Source: a bacterium
GTDB taxonomy: Bacteria > Fidelibacterota > Marinisomatia > Marinisomatales > JAHJCW01
Assembly: GCA_018812885.1 (NCBI GenBank)
Contig: JAHJCW010000130.1
Location: forward strand, 1 to 13,838
Length of the DNA: 13,838 nt
Direction: 5' to 3'
Made by a program: the position numbers and the translations under genes. The notes under the pieces are model-generated. The model saw nothing but the letters and a program-made list of their open reading frames with translations, was not told the origin of the DNA and ran no database searches. Shown piece by piece: positions 1-6,658 of the stretch (position 1 is its first letter; the number at the start of each line of letters is the position of its first letter).

Positions 1-52
1 CTTTATTCCGTTGGAACGTTTCTACGCGTTCTTGGATAATATTTTTATTCAT
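1..52 (-). CDS. Partial unidentified ORF translationally coupled to fic
   Basis: This is the 5' end of a minus-strand gene that leaves the window at base 1. Its ATG (52-50) shares one base with the TGA stop of the fic gene (54-52), giving the TGATG arrangement typical of translational coupling. An in-frame GTG lies directly before it at 55-53. The visible 17 codons read MNKNIIQERVETFQRNK with no stop. The fragment is too short to recognise a family. The tight coupling suggests that it is co-expressed with fic and may be a functional partner, which is inference. It could also be a chance opening, so confidence is moderate. Confidence 0.5.
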   Translation of the reverse strand, partial: MNKNIIQERVETFQRNK

Positions 53-1134
53 CACGATGATTTTAATAGTTCATAAAGTTTAATGTTTTGAAATAAATTT
101 TCTCTCCCAACCTTTTTACTTTTTAAAATCCCAATTTTTTCTAATTCCTTTAAATAAACAGCTGCTCGCTGCCTTTGGGCAATATTTTTTTCAACCAAAA
201 ATTGCGCTTTACAATAGGGTTTCTCAAAAAGTAATTCAACAAGCTCTTTTGAGTACATATATGCAGGCAATTTTTCTCTGGCATATCCTAAGGTTTCATT
301 AAATAAATTTTTTATCTCTATTATTTTTTGCGCTGTTGAAGTTGCAGTTTCTTCAATAGCATCTAAAAAGTACAAAATCCAACTTTTCCAATCATTTTTT
401 TCTGTTACGTTCCTTATCAATTTATAATACCACTCTTTATTTTTAATTATATAATCACTTAAATACAAAACAGGTATGTTTAGTCTGTTTTTTAAAACCA
501 AGAAGAGAGCATTGATTATTCTTCCTGTTCGTCCATTCCCATCAGTAAACGGATGAATTGCTTCAAATTGATAATGTATAAGTGCACATTTAATTAAGTC
601 ATCTATCTTGCCATCGGAATGGATAAACATCTCAAGATTTTTTAGTTTATCATTAATGACCGTGAAACCTTCCGGGGGTGTGTAAATTATTTCATTGCGA
701 GAGTTTATAATTTTTGTACCCGGCGTTGTTCTAATTCCTGCTGTTGTTTTTTTGATTATTTGATAAATCTTTACATAAAGATTCGTCGATAATATTTGTC
801 TTTTTGCCAATATTTCATATCCATCCCACAGTGCTTCCCTGTATCTTAAAACTTCTTTTGTGTGAGCATCAAGTGTTTGTGTTGTGGAGGAAAACGCTTC
901 CAACAAATGTTCGTTTGTTGTCCATACATTTTCAATTTCTGAACTAATCCGTGCTTCTTGCAGTGTTAATGTGTTTATGAGAATTTCAGGATTTGGAATT
1001 GTATAAGTTAATCCTTTTAATTCTGCTAACTGCCTGCCAGCAGAAATTGCCTTTTTTAATACTTCTTTCTCTTCAATTTCTACCCTTGGTGGTAAAAGTG
1101 GTAAATCATTATATGGTTTATCATATTGAAACAT
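52..1134 (-). CDS. Fic family protein (class II, SoFic-like, putative AMPylase)
   Basis: A 360-residue Fic-domain protein, predicted to transfer AMP (or another nucleotide moiety) from ATP to hydroxyl side chains of target proteins in the cytoplasm. The complete catalytic motif HPFTDGNGRTGR is at residues 194-205, with the catalytic His194 and the anion-binding GNGRTGR. The flap segment IIYTPPEG lies at about 149-156. An N-terminal Fic_N-type region carries the inhibitory motif SSEIEN (64-69), which matches (S/T)xxxE(G/N). Glu68 would autoinhibit the enzyme, and its position before the Fic core defines class II. The C-terminal ~70 residues look like a winged helix (KAQFLVEKNIAQRQRAAVY). Length and layout match Shewanella Fic-type proteins of about 370 residues. 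No strong SD precedes the ATG. The gene is visibly more AT-rich than tnaA and sits beside repeats, suggesting an accessory or acquired gene. Target and nucleotide are unknown. Confidence 0.93.
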   Translation of the reverse strand: MFQYDKPYNDLPLLPPRVEIEEKEVLKKAISAGRQLAELKGLTYTIPNPEILINTLTLQEARISSEIENVWTTNEHLLEAFSSTTQTLDAHTKEVLRYREALWDGYEILAKRQILSTNLYVKIYQIIKKTTAGIRTTPGTKIINSRNEIIYTPPEGFTVINDKLKNLEMFIHSDGKIDDLIKCALIHYQFEAIHPFTDGNGRTGRIINALFLVLKNRLNIPVLYLSDYIIKNKEWYYKLIRNVTEKNDWKSWILYFLDAIEETATSTAQKIIEIKNLFNETLGYAREKLPAYMYSKELVELLFEKPYCKAQFLVEKNIAQRQRAAVYLKELEKIGILKSKKVGRENLFQNIKLYELLKSS

Positions 1135-1146
1135 TTTTCTTTAATC

Positions 1147-1239
1147 CTATGTGTCGAATATACTTTATTTATTAGACAAATCAAATAAACATGTCGAACA
1201 TTTCTTGTTTACGCGACGCATTCAAAAAACATGTCGAAC
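1147..1239. repeat. Three-copy degenerate ~40-base direct repeat upstream of fic
   Basis: Two exact copies of the 13-base string AAACATGTCGAAC lie at 1187-1199 and 1227-1239. A degenerate third copy (CTATGTGTCGAAT) is at 1147-1159. All three are spaced exactly 40 bases apart. The intervening sequence of the first two units is also related: position-by-position comparison of 1147-1186 with 1187-1226 gives 23 of 40 identical bases, including a shared TTTA and GAC core. The repeats begin 13 bases upstream of the fic start codon, so they lie in its promoter or 5' leader. They could be operator sites, a decayed tandem repeat, or a mobile-element remnant. The whole non-coding gap is 1135-1400. Confidence 0.6.
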
Positions 1240-1310
1240 GGTTAATCATTTTTACACTACCAAAAATAACTTATATTTTTTGCAAATAGATATTGGTTTT
1301 ATTTATTATG

Positions 1311-1318
1311 CAAAAGTA
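1311..1318 (-). promoter_or_regulatory. Possible Bacteroidota-type -7 element upstream of fic
   Basis: On the minus strand, bases 1318-1311 read TACTTTTG, matching the TAnnTTTG -7 consensus of Bacteroidota sigma factors. A clear -33 TTTG is not present at the expected spacing. A second match, TATTTTTG, lies at 1268-1261. If either is used, the tandem repeats would fall in the 5' leader of fic. This is a short motif in AT-rich DNA, so it is only suggestive. Confidence 0.25.
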
Positions 1319-1400
1319 CATAAAAACTGCTAACGGCTATCTTTTAGGTCGGCAACGGTTTTTTATTACTTTTATCAAATTCAATTCGCGTAATTCGTGG

Positions 1401-2792
1401 TTAAATAGGCTCAAACTCTGCTGTGAAATGCCTTAAGAATTTTGGTTGTTTGGTGATCTTCATGCCTTTGATATTTTCACGGTTCTTATAGACATCTTTT
1501 GCCACTTCCAATACATAGTCAATATGACTTTGGGTGTGGGTGCGACGGGGCAGGGCAAGGCGTACTAATTCCATCTCAGCCGGAGTTTCCTTTCCCGTTT
1601 TTGGATCAATTTTACCAAACATGACAGAACCGATTTCCACTGTGCGAATTCCACCCTCTAAATACAATTCTGCAGAAAGGGATTGTCCGGGATATTCACT
1701 TTGGGGAATATGCGGGAGCAAAGTTTTGGCATCAATATAGATAGCATGACCTCCGGGTGGTTGAACTATTGGATAACCAATTTCTAATAATCTCTCACCT
1801 AAATATTTTGCCTCAGCGAGACGATATCGTAAATAATCTTCTTCTAAAACTTCCTGCAATCCAACAGCAATAGCTTCCAAGTCTCGCCCGGCTAATCCGC
1901 CGTAAGTTGGAAATCCTTCCGTTAAAATCAACAAATCTTTTTCTTCTTGGGCAAGCACCTCATCATTTGTACCAATGAATCCGCCAATATTAGCGAGACC
2001 GTCTTTCTTAGCGCTCATCGTGCAACCGTCGGCATAGCTCATCATTTCACGAACAATTTCTTTAATTGATTTATCTTGATATCCGCCTTCACGCAATTTT
2101 ATGAAATAAGCATTTTCAGCAAAACGCGCAGCATCGAAGTAAAGAGGAATTCCAAATGGCTCCAATACTTTTTTAACTTCCTTAACATTTTCCATAGAAA
2201 CTGGCTGACCACCACCTGAATTATTGGTAATGGTCAACATACAAAGTGGAATTTTCTTTGCTCCGACATCTTCAATTAACCTTTGCAGCTTGCGAACGTC
2301 CATATTGCCTTTAAACGGATGTATCTTTTTGGGGTCTTTTCCTTCGGGTATTACTAAATCTTCCGCAATAGCTCCGCGATACTCGATATTAGCTCGCGTG
2401 GTATCAAAGTGAGTATTGTTTGGGACAACATCACCTTTTTTGCACATCACAGAAAAAAGGATTCGCTCGGCGGCTCTGCCCTGATGTGTGGGGATAACGT
2501 ATTTAAAACCAAATACATCTTTAACGGATTCCTCAAATCGTTGAAAGCTTGGACTTCCGGCATATGATTCATCGCCGCGCATTAGCGCTGCCCATTGCTC
2601 GGTGCTCATCGCACCTGTGCCGCTATCTGTTAATAGATCAATCAACACGTGCTGTGATTTTATCTTAAATAAATTATAGTGGGCTTCTTTTAAATATTGT
2701 TCCCGCTGTTCACGCGTTGTTAGCCGCAACGTTTGAACTGATTTAATAATAAAAGGTTCTATTACTGTACGGTATGATTTTTCAATTGTCAT
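1401..2792 (-). CDS. tnaA: Tryptophanase (L-tryptophan indole-lyase)
   Basis: A 463-residue cytoplasmic PLP enzyme of the beta-eliminating lyase family, predicted to split L-tryptophan into indole, pyruvate and ammonia. Family signatures include LLTDSGTGAMS (53-63), PTHQGR (101-106), the PLP lysine in SAKKD (Lys263), the substrate loop EGFPTYGGLAGRD, and LRHFTAEF near the C-terminus. The sister enzyme tyrosine phenol-lyase can be set aside. In its place-holding positions Thr124, Arg381 and Phe448, this protein has Asp130, Ile387 (in IRTVEIGS) and His455, the tryptophanase-type residues. The start is supported by AGGAG at 2803-2799. It lies 26 bases downstream of an Smr-domain gene on the same strand, probably co-transcribed. 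No tnaC-like leader peptide and no tnaB permease are visible, so the E. coli type of tryptophan-induced attenuation is not evident. Confidence 0.95.
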   Translation of the reverse strand: MTIEKSYRTVIEPFIIKSVQTLRLTTREQREQYLKEAHYNLFKIKSQHVLIDLLTDSGTGAMSTEQWAALMRGDESYAGSPSFQRFEESVKDVFGFKYVIPTHQGRAAERILFSVMCKKGDVVPNNTHFDTTRANIEYRGAIAEDLVIPEGKDPKKIHPFKGNMDVRKLQRLIEDVGAKKIPLCMLTITNNSGGGQPVSMENVKEVKKVLEPFGIPLYFDAARFAENAYFIKLREGGYQDKSIKEIVREMMSYADGCTMSAKKDGLANIGGFIGTNDEVLAQEEKDLLILTEGFPTYGGLAGRDLEAIAVGLQEVLEEDYLRYRLAEAKYLGERLLEIGYPIVQPPGGHAIYIDAKTLLPHIPQSEYPGQSLSAELYLEGGIRTVEIGSVMFGKIDPKTGKETPAEMELVRLALPRRTHTQSHIDYVLEVAKDVYKNRENIKGMKITKQPKFLRHFTAEFEPI

Positions 2793-2818
2793 TGTATTCT
2801 CCTAATGAAACATAAAGT

Positions 2819-3142
2819 TTATAAAAACCAAATATAGGTTATGGCGCGATTTCGCTTTCCAAAATCAGGATCGTAGGGCAATCCACATTCGGAACGCATC
2901 GCAATACTATCGGGATGAAAAAGGTCGTAATCCTCGCCATAAATAATCTTCTTAAAACGACCATGTTGAGTCTTGCACCACTCTCTAACTGCCCGTCGTA
3001 GCGCGCCTGAGCCATGACCATGAATAATTTTCACAGCCTGGACGTTTCCACTAAACATTGCTTCACTTACTTCTGTTTCAAGTACGGTCATGGCTTCATC
3101 CAAAAACAAATTCCGGTGTCCGATGTCTAGTGTTTTCATCAT
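2819..3142 (-). CDS. Small Smr-domain protein
   Basis: A 107-residue protein that is essentially a lone Smr (small MutS-related) domain. The family's conserved glycine loop is seen as HGHGSGALR at residues 41-49, preceded by VKII and followed by an amphipathic helix (RAVREWC). The N-terminal TLDIGHRNLFLDEAM corresponds to the usual LDLHG...EEA segment. However, the normal LDxH histidine is displaced (LDIGH), so nuclease activity is uncertain. Smr domains bind or cut nucleic acids. Recent work links some of them to ribosome rescue, but nothing in this window specifies a role. Two adjacent ATG codons occur (3142-3140 and 3139-3137) with no clear SD. The gene is divergent from the aldo/keto reductase and lies just upstream of tnaA, probably in one transcript. 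Confidence 0.85.
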   Translation of the reverse strand: MMKTLDIGHRNLFLDEAMTVLETEVSEAMFSGNVQAVKIIHGHGSGALRRAVREWCKTQHGRFKKIIYGEDYDLFHPDSIAMRSECGLPYDPDFGKRNRAITYIWFL

Positions 3143-3216
3143 AAAATTTTTTAAAATTTAACCGCTGAGTTTACATACATACTGTCTTATTTTCTGAACA
3201 TTAAAATTGAGGAATT

Positions 3217-4176
3217 ATGAAACATATTACATTTGGGAGAACTAATGCTAAAGTTTCTACCATTAGTTTAGGAACATGGTCATACGGTGGTGGAAATGTT
3301 TCAGGTGGGCGTTCTGTCGGCTGGGCAGATCAATCTGATACTGATTCACGGGCGGCATTGATTCAAGCGTGGAAATCCGGTATTAATCATTGGGATACTG
3401 CCGATGTGTACGGCAACGGTCGCTCAGAAAAGATTATTGGAAATATTTGGGGCACGGTACCGCGCAATGATATCTTTCTAGCAACTAAAGTAGGTTGGGA
3501 TATGGGTGGCTATGATCATTATTATCATCCAAAAATGATTCAAGAACACATTAACTCCTCACTAAAAAATCTTAAAACTAATGTAATCGATCTATATTAT
3601 TTTCATCATTGCAATTTTGATTCTGATGCCATTTTTGAAGATGCCTTAGCTTTGTTTCGCCGTTTTCGAGATGAAGGGAAAATACGGTTTATTGGTCTCT
3701 CCGATTGGGATTCTGTAAAGATTATGAAGTATACTGACCGCGTTAATCCTGCTGTTATTCAGCCTTACCGCAATGTATTAGACGATCCTTACAAGTCAAG
3801 CGGATTAAAAGATTGGGTTGAGAAAAACAATGCCGGTATTGCATTTTTTTCTCCTATTAAAAATGGACTGCTAACCGGCAAATATTCCAAACCACCGGTT
3901 TTTAAAGAAGGTGACTTCCGACTAAATGTTCCTGACTTCCAAGATATTGAATTGCTTAAAAAAATGCAAAACAATAAAATTAAATTAGAAGAAAAGTTTG
4001 CTAATCATCCTCAGCCGGTATTGCATGGTTTGCTTGGGGCTCTTTTGGTAGATTCCCCCACCGGTTGTGTTCTGCTTGGACAGAGGGATGTGAATCAAGT
4101 CAAGGCAGCCGCGGCGCTGGACGAAGTTTTGTCCGATGAAGATGCTGCTTGGGTTAAAAAATTATACAAAAGATAG
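3217..4176 (+). CDS. Aldo/keto reductase
   Basis: A 319-residue cytoplasmic NAD(P)H-dependent oxidoreductase of the aldo/keto reductase superfamily, predicted to reduce aldehydes or ketones to alcohols. The catalytic tetrad can be read directly: Asp60 and Tyr65 in WDTADVYG, Lys91 in ATKVGWD, and His130 in DLYYFHHC. The N-terminal FGRTNAKVSTISLGTWSYGG hairpin and the later FFSPIKNGLLTGKY segment resemble the YajO/YghZ-like and NADP-dependent branch. The physiological substrate cannot be read from the sequence. The start is supported by GAGGA at 3209-3213. It ends with TAG, and the ALDH gene begins 12 bases later in the same frame, so the two are almost certainly an operon. An AKR paired with an ALDH suggests handling of reactive or fermentation-derived carbonyls, by inference. 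Confidence 0.93.
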   Translation: MKHITFGRTNAKVSTISLGTWSYGGGNVSGGRSVGWADQSDTDSRAALIQAWKSGINHWDTADVYGNGRSEKIIGNIWGTVPRNDIFLATKVGWDMGGYDHYYHPKMIQEHINSSLKNLKTNVIDLYYFHHCNFDSDAIFEDALALFRRFRDEGKIRFIGLSDWDSVKIMKYTDRVNPAVIQPYRNVLDDPYKSSGLKDWVEKNNAGIAFFSPIKNGLLTGKYSKPPVFKEGDFRLNVPDFQDIELLKKMQNNKIKLEEKFANHPQPVLHGLLGALLVDSPTGCVLLGQRDVNQVKAAAALDEVLSDEDAAWVKKLYKR

Positions 4177-4188
4177 GCTCTTATAATC

Positions 4189-5634
4189 ATGAGAAAGGAA
4201 ACACAGAACCAACAAGACATATTTTTTAATAAAACTGACATTGATTCAGTTTTCACGGCTCAGGTTAATAATCGAAGGAATGTAAGCCAAACGTCTACAA
4301 TAGAGAGAATTGCAAAGTTAAAAAAAATAGAAAATTGGATTATCGAGAATAAGCAAGCCATCCGAGAGGCGATCTACAAAGATTTCCGCAAACCGGCCGT
4401 GGATGTTGACTTAACCGAAATTTTCACAGCACTATCAGAAATTAGGCACGCAATCAAGCATCTAAAAAAGTGGGTTAAGCCAAAGCACGTTAAGCGAACG
4501 ATGGCGCTGATCACAACCCGCTCCTGGATCCAATACGAACCGCGCGGCGTTGTTCTGATAATTGCTCCGTGGAATTATCCTTTCAATTTAATTGTTACGC
4601 CACTTCTATCTGCAATTGCTGCCGGTGATTGTGTTATATTAAAACCCTCAGAGCTTGCTGCACATACATCTAATTTAATATCAAACATGGTCGAGGAATT
4701 ATTTTCTGAAAATGAAGTTGCTGTTTTTGAGGGAGAAAAAGATGTGGCAATTGAATTATTGAAAAAACCGTTTGATCACATCTTCTTCACCGGCAACGCT
4801 GCGGTTGGGAAAAAGGTGATGCAAGCAGCATCTAAAAATCTATCATCAATAACACTAGAGTTGGGTGGAAAATCACCGGTTGTTATTGACGAAACCGCTT
4901 ACATTGCCGATGCTGCACAGAAAATTGTCTGGGGTAAATTTATGAACTGTGGGCAAACCTGCCTGGGTCCGGATTATCTATTAGTAAATGAATCGGTTTT
5001 GCCGGAATTAATTTCCAAATTAAAATATTATACTAAAAAATTCTACGGCACTGAAAATTCAGATTGGCAAACTTGCCCGGACTATGCACGGATAATTGAC
5101 AACAACCATTTTCAACGCCTAGCGCGGGTATTAAATGAAACTATTCAAGCCGGGGCTAAAATAGAAATTGGCGGGGACCTCAATGAAGATGAAAAATATA
5201 TTTCCCCTACGGTATTAATTGATGTAAAACCGGAATCTGCAATAATGGAGGAAGAAATATTTGGACCGATACTGCCAATTATGACCTATACCAAAATTGA
5301 TGATGCAATTAATACAATAAGAGGCAAGCCAAAACCATTGGCTTTATATATTTTCAGTAAAAATCAGCGGAATATTGATCGCGTCTTAGCAGAAACATCG
5401 TCAGGCGGGGTTTGTATTAATGATACCGTCATTCATTTTTCACAATCGAACCTGCCTTTTGGTGGTGTAAATGACAGTGGAACCGGTCGTACGCACGGGT
5501 TTTTTGGATTTAAAACATTTTCAAATGAAAAAGCGGTTGTTAAGCACAACCGCTTTAGTCTATTAAAATTAATGTATCCACCCTACACTAAGCGCGTGAG
5601 AATGATTGTTGATTTTGTTGTGAAATATTTCTAA
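4189..5634 (+). CDS. Aldehyde dehydrogenase, ALDH3-type
   Basis: A 481-residue NAD(P)+-dependent aldehyde dehydrogenase that oxidises aldehydes to carboxylates. The motifs seen are APWNYP with oxyanion Asn129, the FFTGNAAVGK cofactor loop (199-208), ELGGKSP with general base Glu224, CGQTCLGPDY with catalytic Cys258, and EEEIFGP (354-360). The CGQTCxxPDY version and the short length point to the class 3 (fatty or aromatic aldehyde) group. The C-terminal tail (YPPYTKRVRMIVDFVVKYF) resembles the extended tail of ALDH3 members and may touch the membrane. It is co-directional with the AKR. The SD before its ATG is weak, so translation may depend on the upstream gene. Its last 105 codons carry an antisense terminator hairpin, and its stop overlaps that of the convergent gene. 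It lies beside lysine catabolism genes but is not of the ALDH7 type that oxidises aminoadipate semialdehyde. Confidence 0.94.
   Translation: MRKETQNQQDIFFNKTDIDSVFTAQVNNRRNVSQTSTIERIAKLKKIENWIIENKQAIREAIYKDFRKPAVDVDLTEIFTALSEIRHAIKHLKKWVKPKHVKRTMALITTRSWIQYEPRGVVLIIAPWNYPFNLIVTPLLSAIAAGDCVILKPSELAAHTSNLISNMVEELFSENEVAVFEGEKDVAIELLKKPFDHIFFTGNAAVGKKVMQAASKNLSSITLELGGKSPVVIDETAYIADAAQKIVWGKFMNCGQTCLGPDYLLVNESVLPELISKLKYYTKKFYGTENSDWQTCPDYARIIDNNHFQRLARVLNETIQAGAKIEIGGDLNEDEKYISPTVLIDVKPESAIMEEEIFGPILPIMTYTKIDDAINTIRGKPKPLALYIFSKNQRNIDRVLAETSSGGVCINDTVIHFSQSNLPFGGVNDSGTGRTHGFFGFKTFSNEKAVVKHNRFSLLKLMYPPYTKRVRMIVDFVVKYF
5528..5556 (-). terminator. Intrinsic terminator of the lysine operon, inside the ALDH gene
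   Basis: A perfect 11-base-pair inverted repeat has arms at 5530-5540 (AAAGCGGTTGT) and 5546-5556 (ACAACCGCTTT), with a 5-base loop. Read on the minus strand, the closing arm runs into five T residues, giving CGCTTTTTCATTT, the layout of a Rho-independent terminator. It lies about 75 bases beyond the stop of the DUF4412-like gene, so it would end the minus-strand operon. It is wholly within the coding sequence of the convergent ALDH gene (codons for residues around 448-456). On the plus strand the T tract is shorter (TTTAG), so plus-strand termination is less likely. Confidence 0.72.
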
Positions 5635-6644
5635 TACTTCAGTTTATAACCTTTTTTTACTTCAAACATGCCATCATTAATACTGTTGGAATTAATGCTT
5701 TTTATTTCTGTTTTCATATGAAATAATTTGACTAAAGTACTTTTTTTATCTTCTTCTTTCTTTTTGTCAGTCGCATCCTTGATCATTTTTTTACCTACAA
5801 GCCCTTTAAAATCTCTTTGAATATCCCGTAATGATACTTTTTCCTCCTTAGCTTCTTCTTGTTTGGGCATTGCATTTTTAGTCATCGTAAGCTTAATGTC
5901 ATTTATAATTGGATAGCCCGATAATTTGCTTATTTCATTTCCCAGTGTTTCCAACTGTTCTTTGTATATTCCGGTTAACATAGCAAGACCTTGATTCTCC
6001 GCTACATCAATTCCAAGTGCCTTCATATATCTCGTATTAAAATCATTGACTATAGCCATCTTTTCCTCGGCATCCTTGGAATTCCATAGATCTGAAACAA
6101 ATAGCATAGTATCTTTTACGCCGGTTTCTATATGAACACCAATGGTTGTAACTGATGCTAAATAGTGCTGGCAATTAAATTCGTTGATTGTCTTATTTTC
6201 TTTCAGGTTTTCAACTTTAACAACCGGTTTGCCCCATTTATATTCGGATTCGTAATCTTCATCCTGTTCCGGCATTGCTTGCCCTGAATCATGTTCATCC
6301 ATTCCATGTTCCATCATTGCTTTAATTTCTGCAAAAGTCTGCTCGGTATAGGATTTTTTTGCATCATCAATGTTCCATACCAATCCTTTATCAAGACGGA
6401 CAATTGAAACTTGTATGCCTTTTGGACTCATATACTTTAAAACCTTACCGGTAAACTTTAAATCTGTTTCTATTCGCTGTGCATCGGTGATAAGGTAGGT
6501 TTTAGTGTTTGATATAAAAGCGCCCATGCCCATAAAACCGTCACTGGTGACTTCTGTATCATATGTCACTTGCCCAAATACAAATTGTGATAGAACCACG
6601 AAAATTCCGATGGTAATTAACTTCTTAAAGTGTTTTGCTAACAT
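5631..6644 (-). CDS. Secreted DUF4412-like protein
   Basis: A 337-residue exported protein of unknown function. A Sec signal peptide (basic MLAKHFKK, hydrophobic core to about residue 24, cleavage probably before Gln25) precedes a beta-rich region (VTYDTEVTSDGF, then VLKYMSPKGIQVSIVRLDKGLVWNID). That region resembles DUF4412 proteins, in which a protein monitors or binds something in the periplasm; the family assignment is from recall, not a search. Residues around 88-105 are rich in Met, His and acidic residues (AMMEHGMDEHDSGQAMPEQ), which could bind metal. The last third is charged (EEAKEEK, KKKEEDKK). It has a strong SD (AAGGAG, 6656-6651) and follows the saccharopine dehydrogenase gene by 14 bases, so it is the third gene of that operon. 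Its TAG stop overlaps the stop of the convergent ALDH gene by four bases. Confidence 0.75.
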   Translation of the reverse strand: MLAKHFKKLITIGIFVVLSQFVFGQVTYDTEVTSDGFMGMGAFISNTKTYLITDAQRIETDLKFTGKVLKYMSPKGIQVSIVRLDKGLVWNIDDAKKSYTEQTFAEIKAMMEHGMDEHDSGQAMPEQDEDYESEYKWGKPVVKVENLKENKTINEFNCQHYLASVTTIGVHIETGVKDTMLFVSDLWNSKDAEEKMAIVNDFNTRYMKALGIDVAENQGLAMLTGIYKEQLETLGNEISKLSGYPIINDIKLTMTKNAMPKQEEAKEEKVSLRDIQRDFKGLVGKKMIKDATDKKKEEDKKSTLVKLFHMKTEIKSINSNSINDGMFEVKKGYKLKY

Positions 6645-6658
6645 GATTTTCTCCTTTT

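Noticed and set aside
1147..1266. CRISPR array
   Set aside because: The shared core is only 13 bases, one copy is degenerate, the spacers are related to each other, and no cas gene is near.
993..1333. Plus-strand open frames over the fic 5' end and its upstream gap
   Set aside because: They have no recognisable protein features, overlap fic antisense and the repeat region, and contain low-complexity residues; they look like chance frames.
1325..1360. Integron attC-like site
   Set aside because: GCTAAC is present, but the RYYYAAC core and the paired imperfect palindrome of attC are not.
1401..2792. Tyrosine phenol-lyase instead of tryptophanase
   Set aside because: The residues at the substrate-determining positions (Asp130, Ile387, His455) are the tryptophanase type, not Thr, Arg and Phe.
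4189..5634. ALDH as the aminoadipate semialdehyde dehydrogenase of the lysine pathway
   Set aside because: Its CGQTCxxPDY motif, length and C-terminal tail are ALDH3-type, and it is convergent with the lysine operon rather than part of it.
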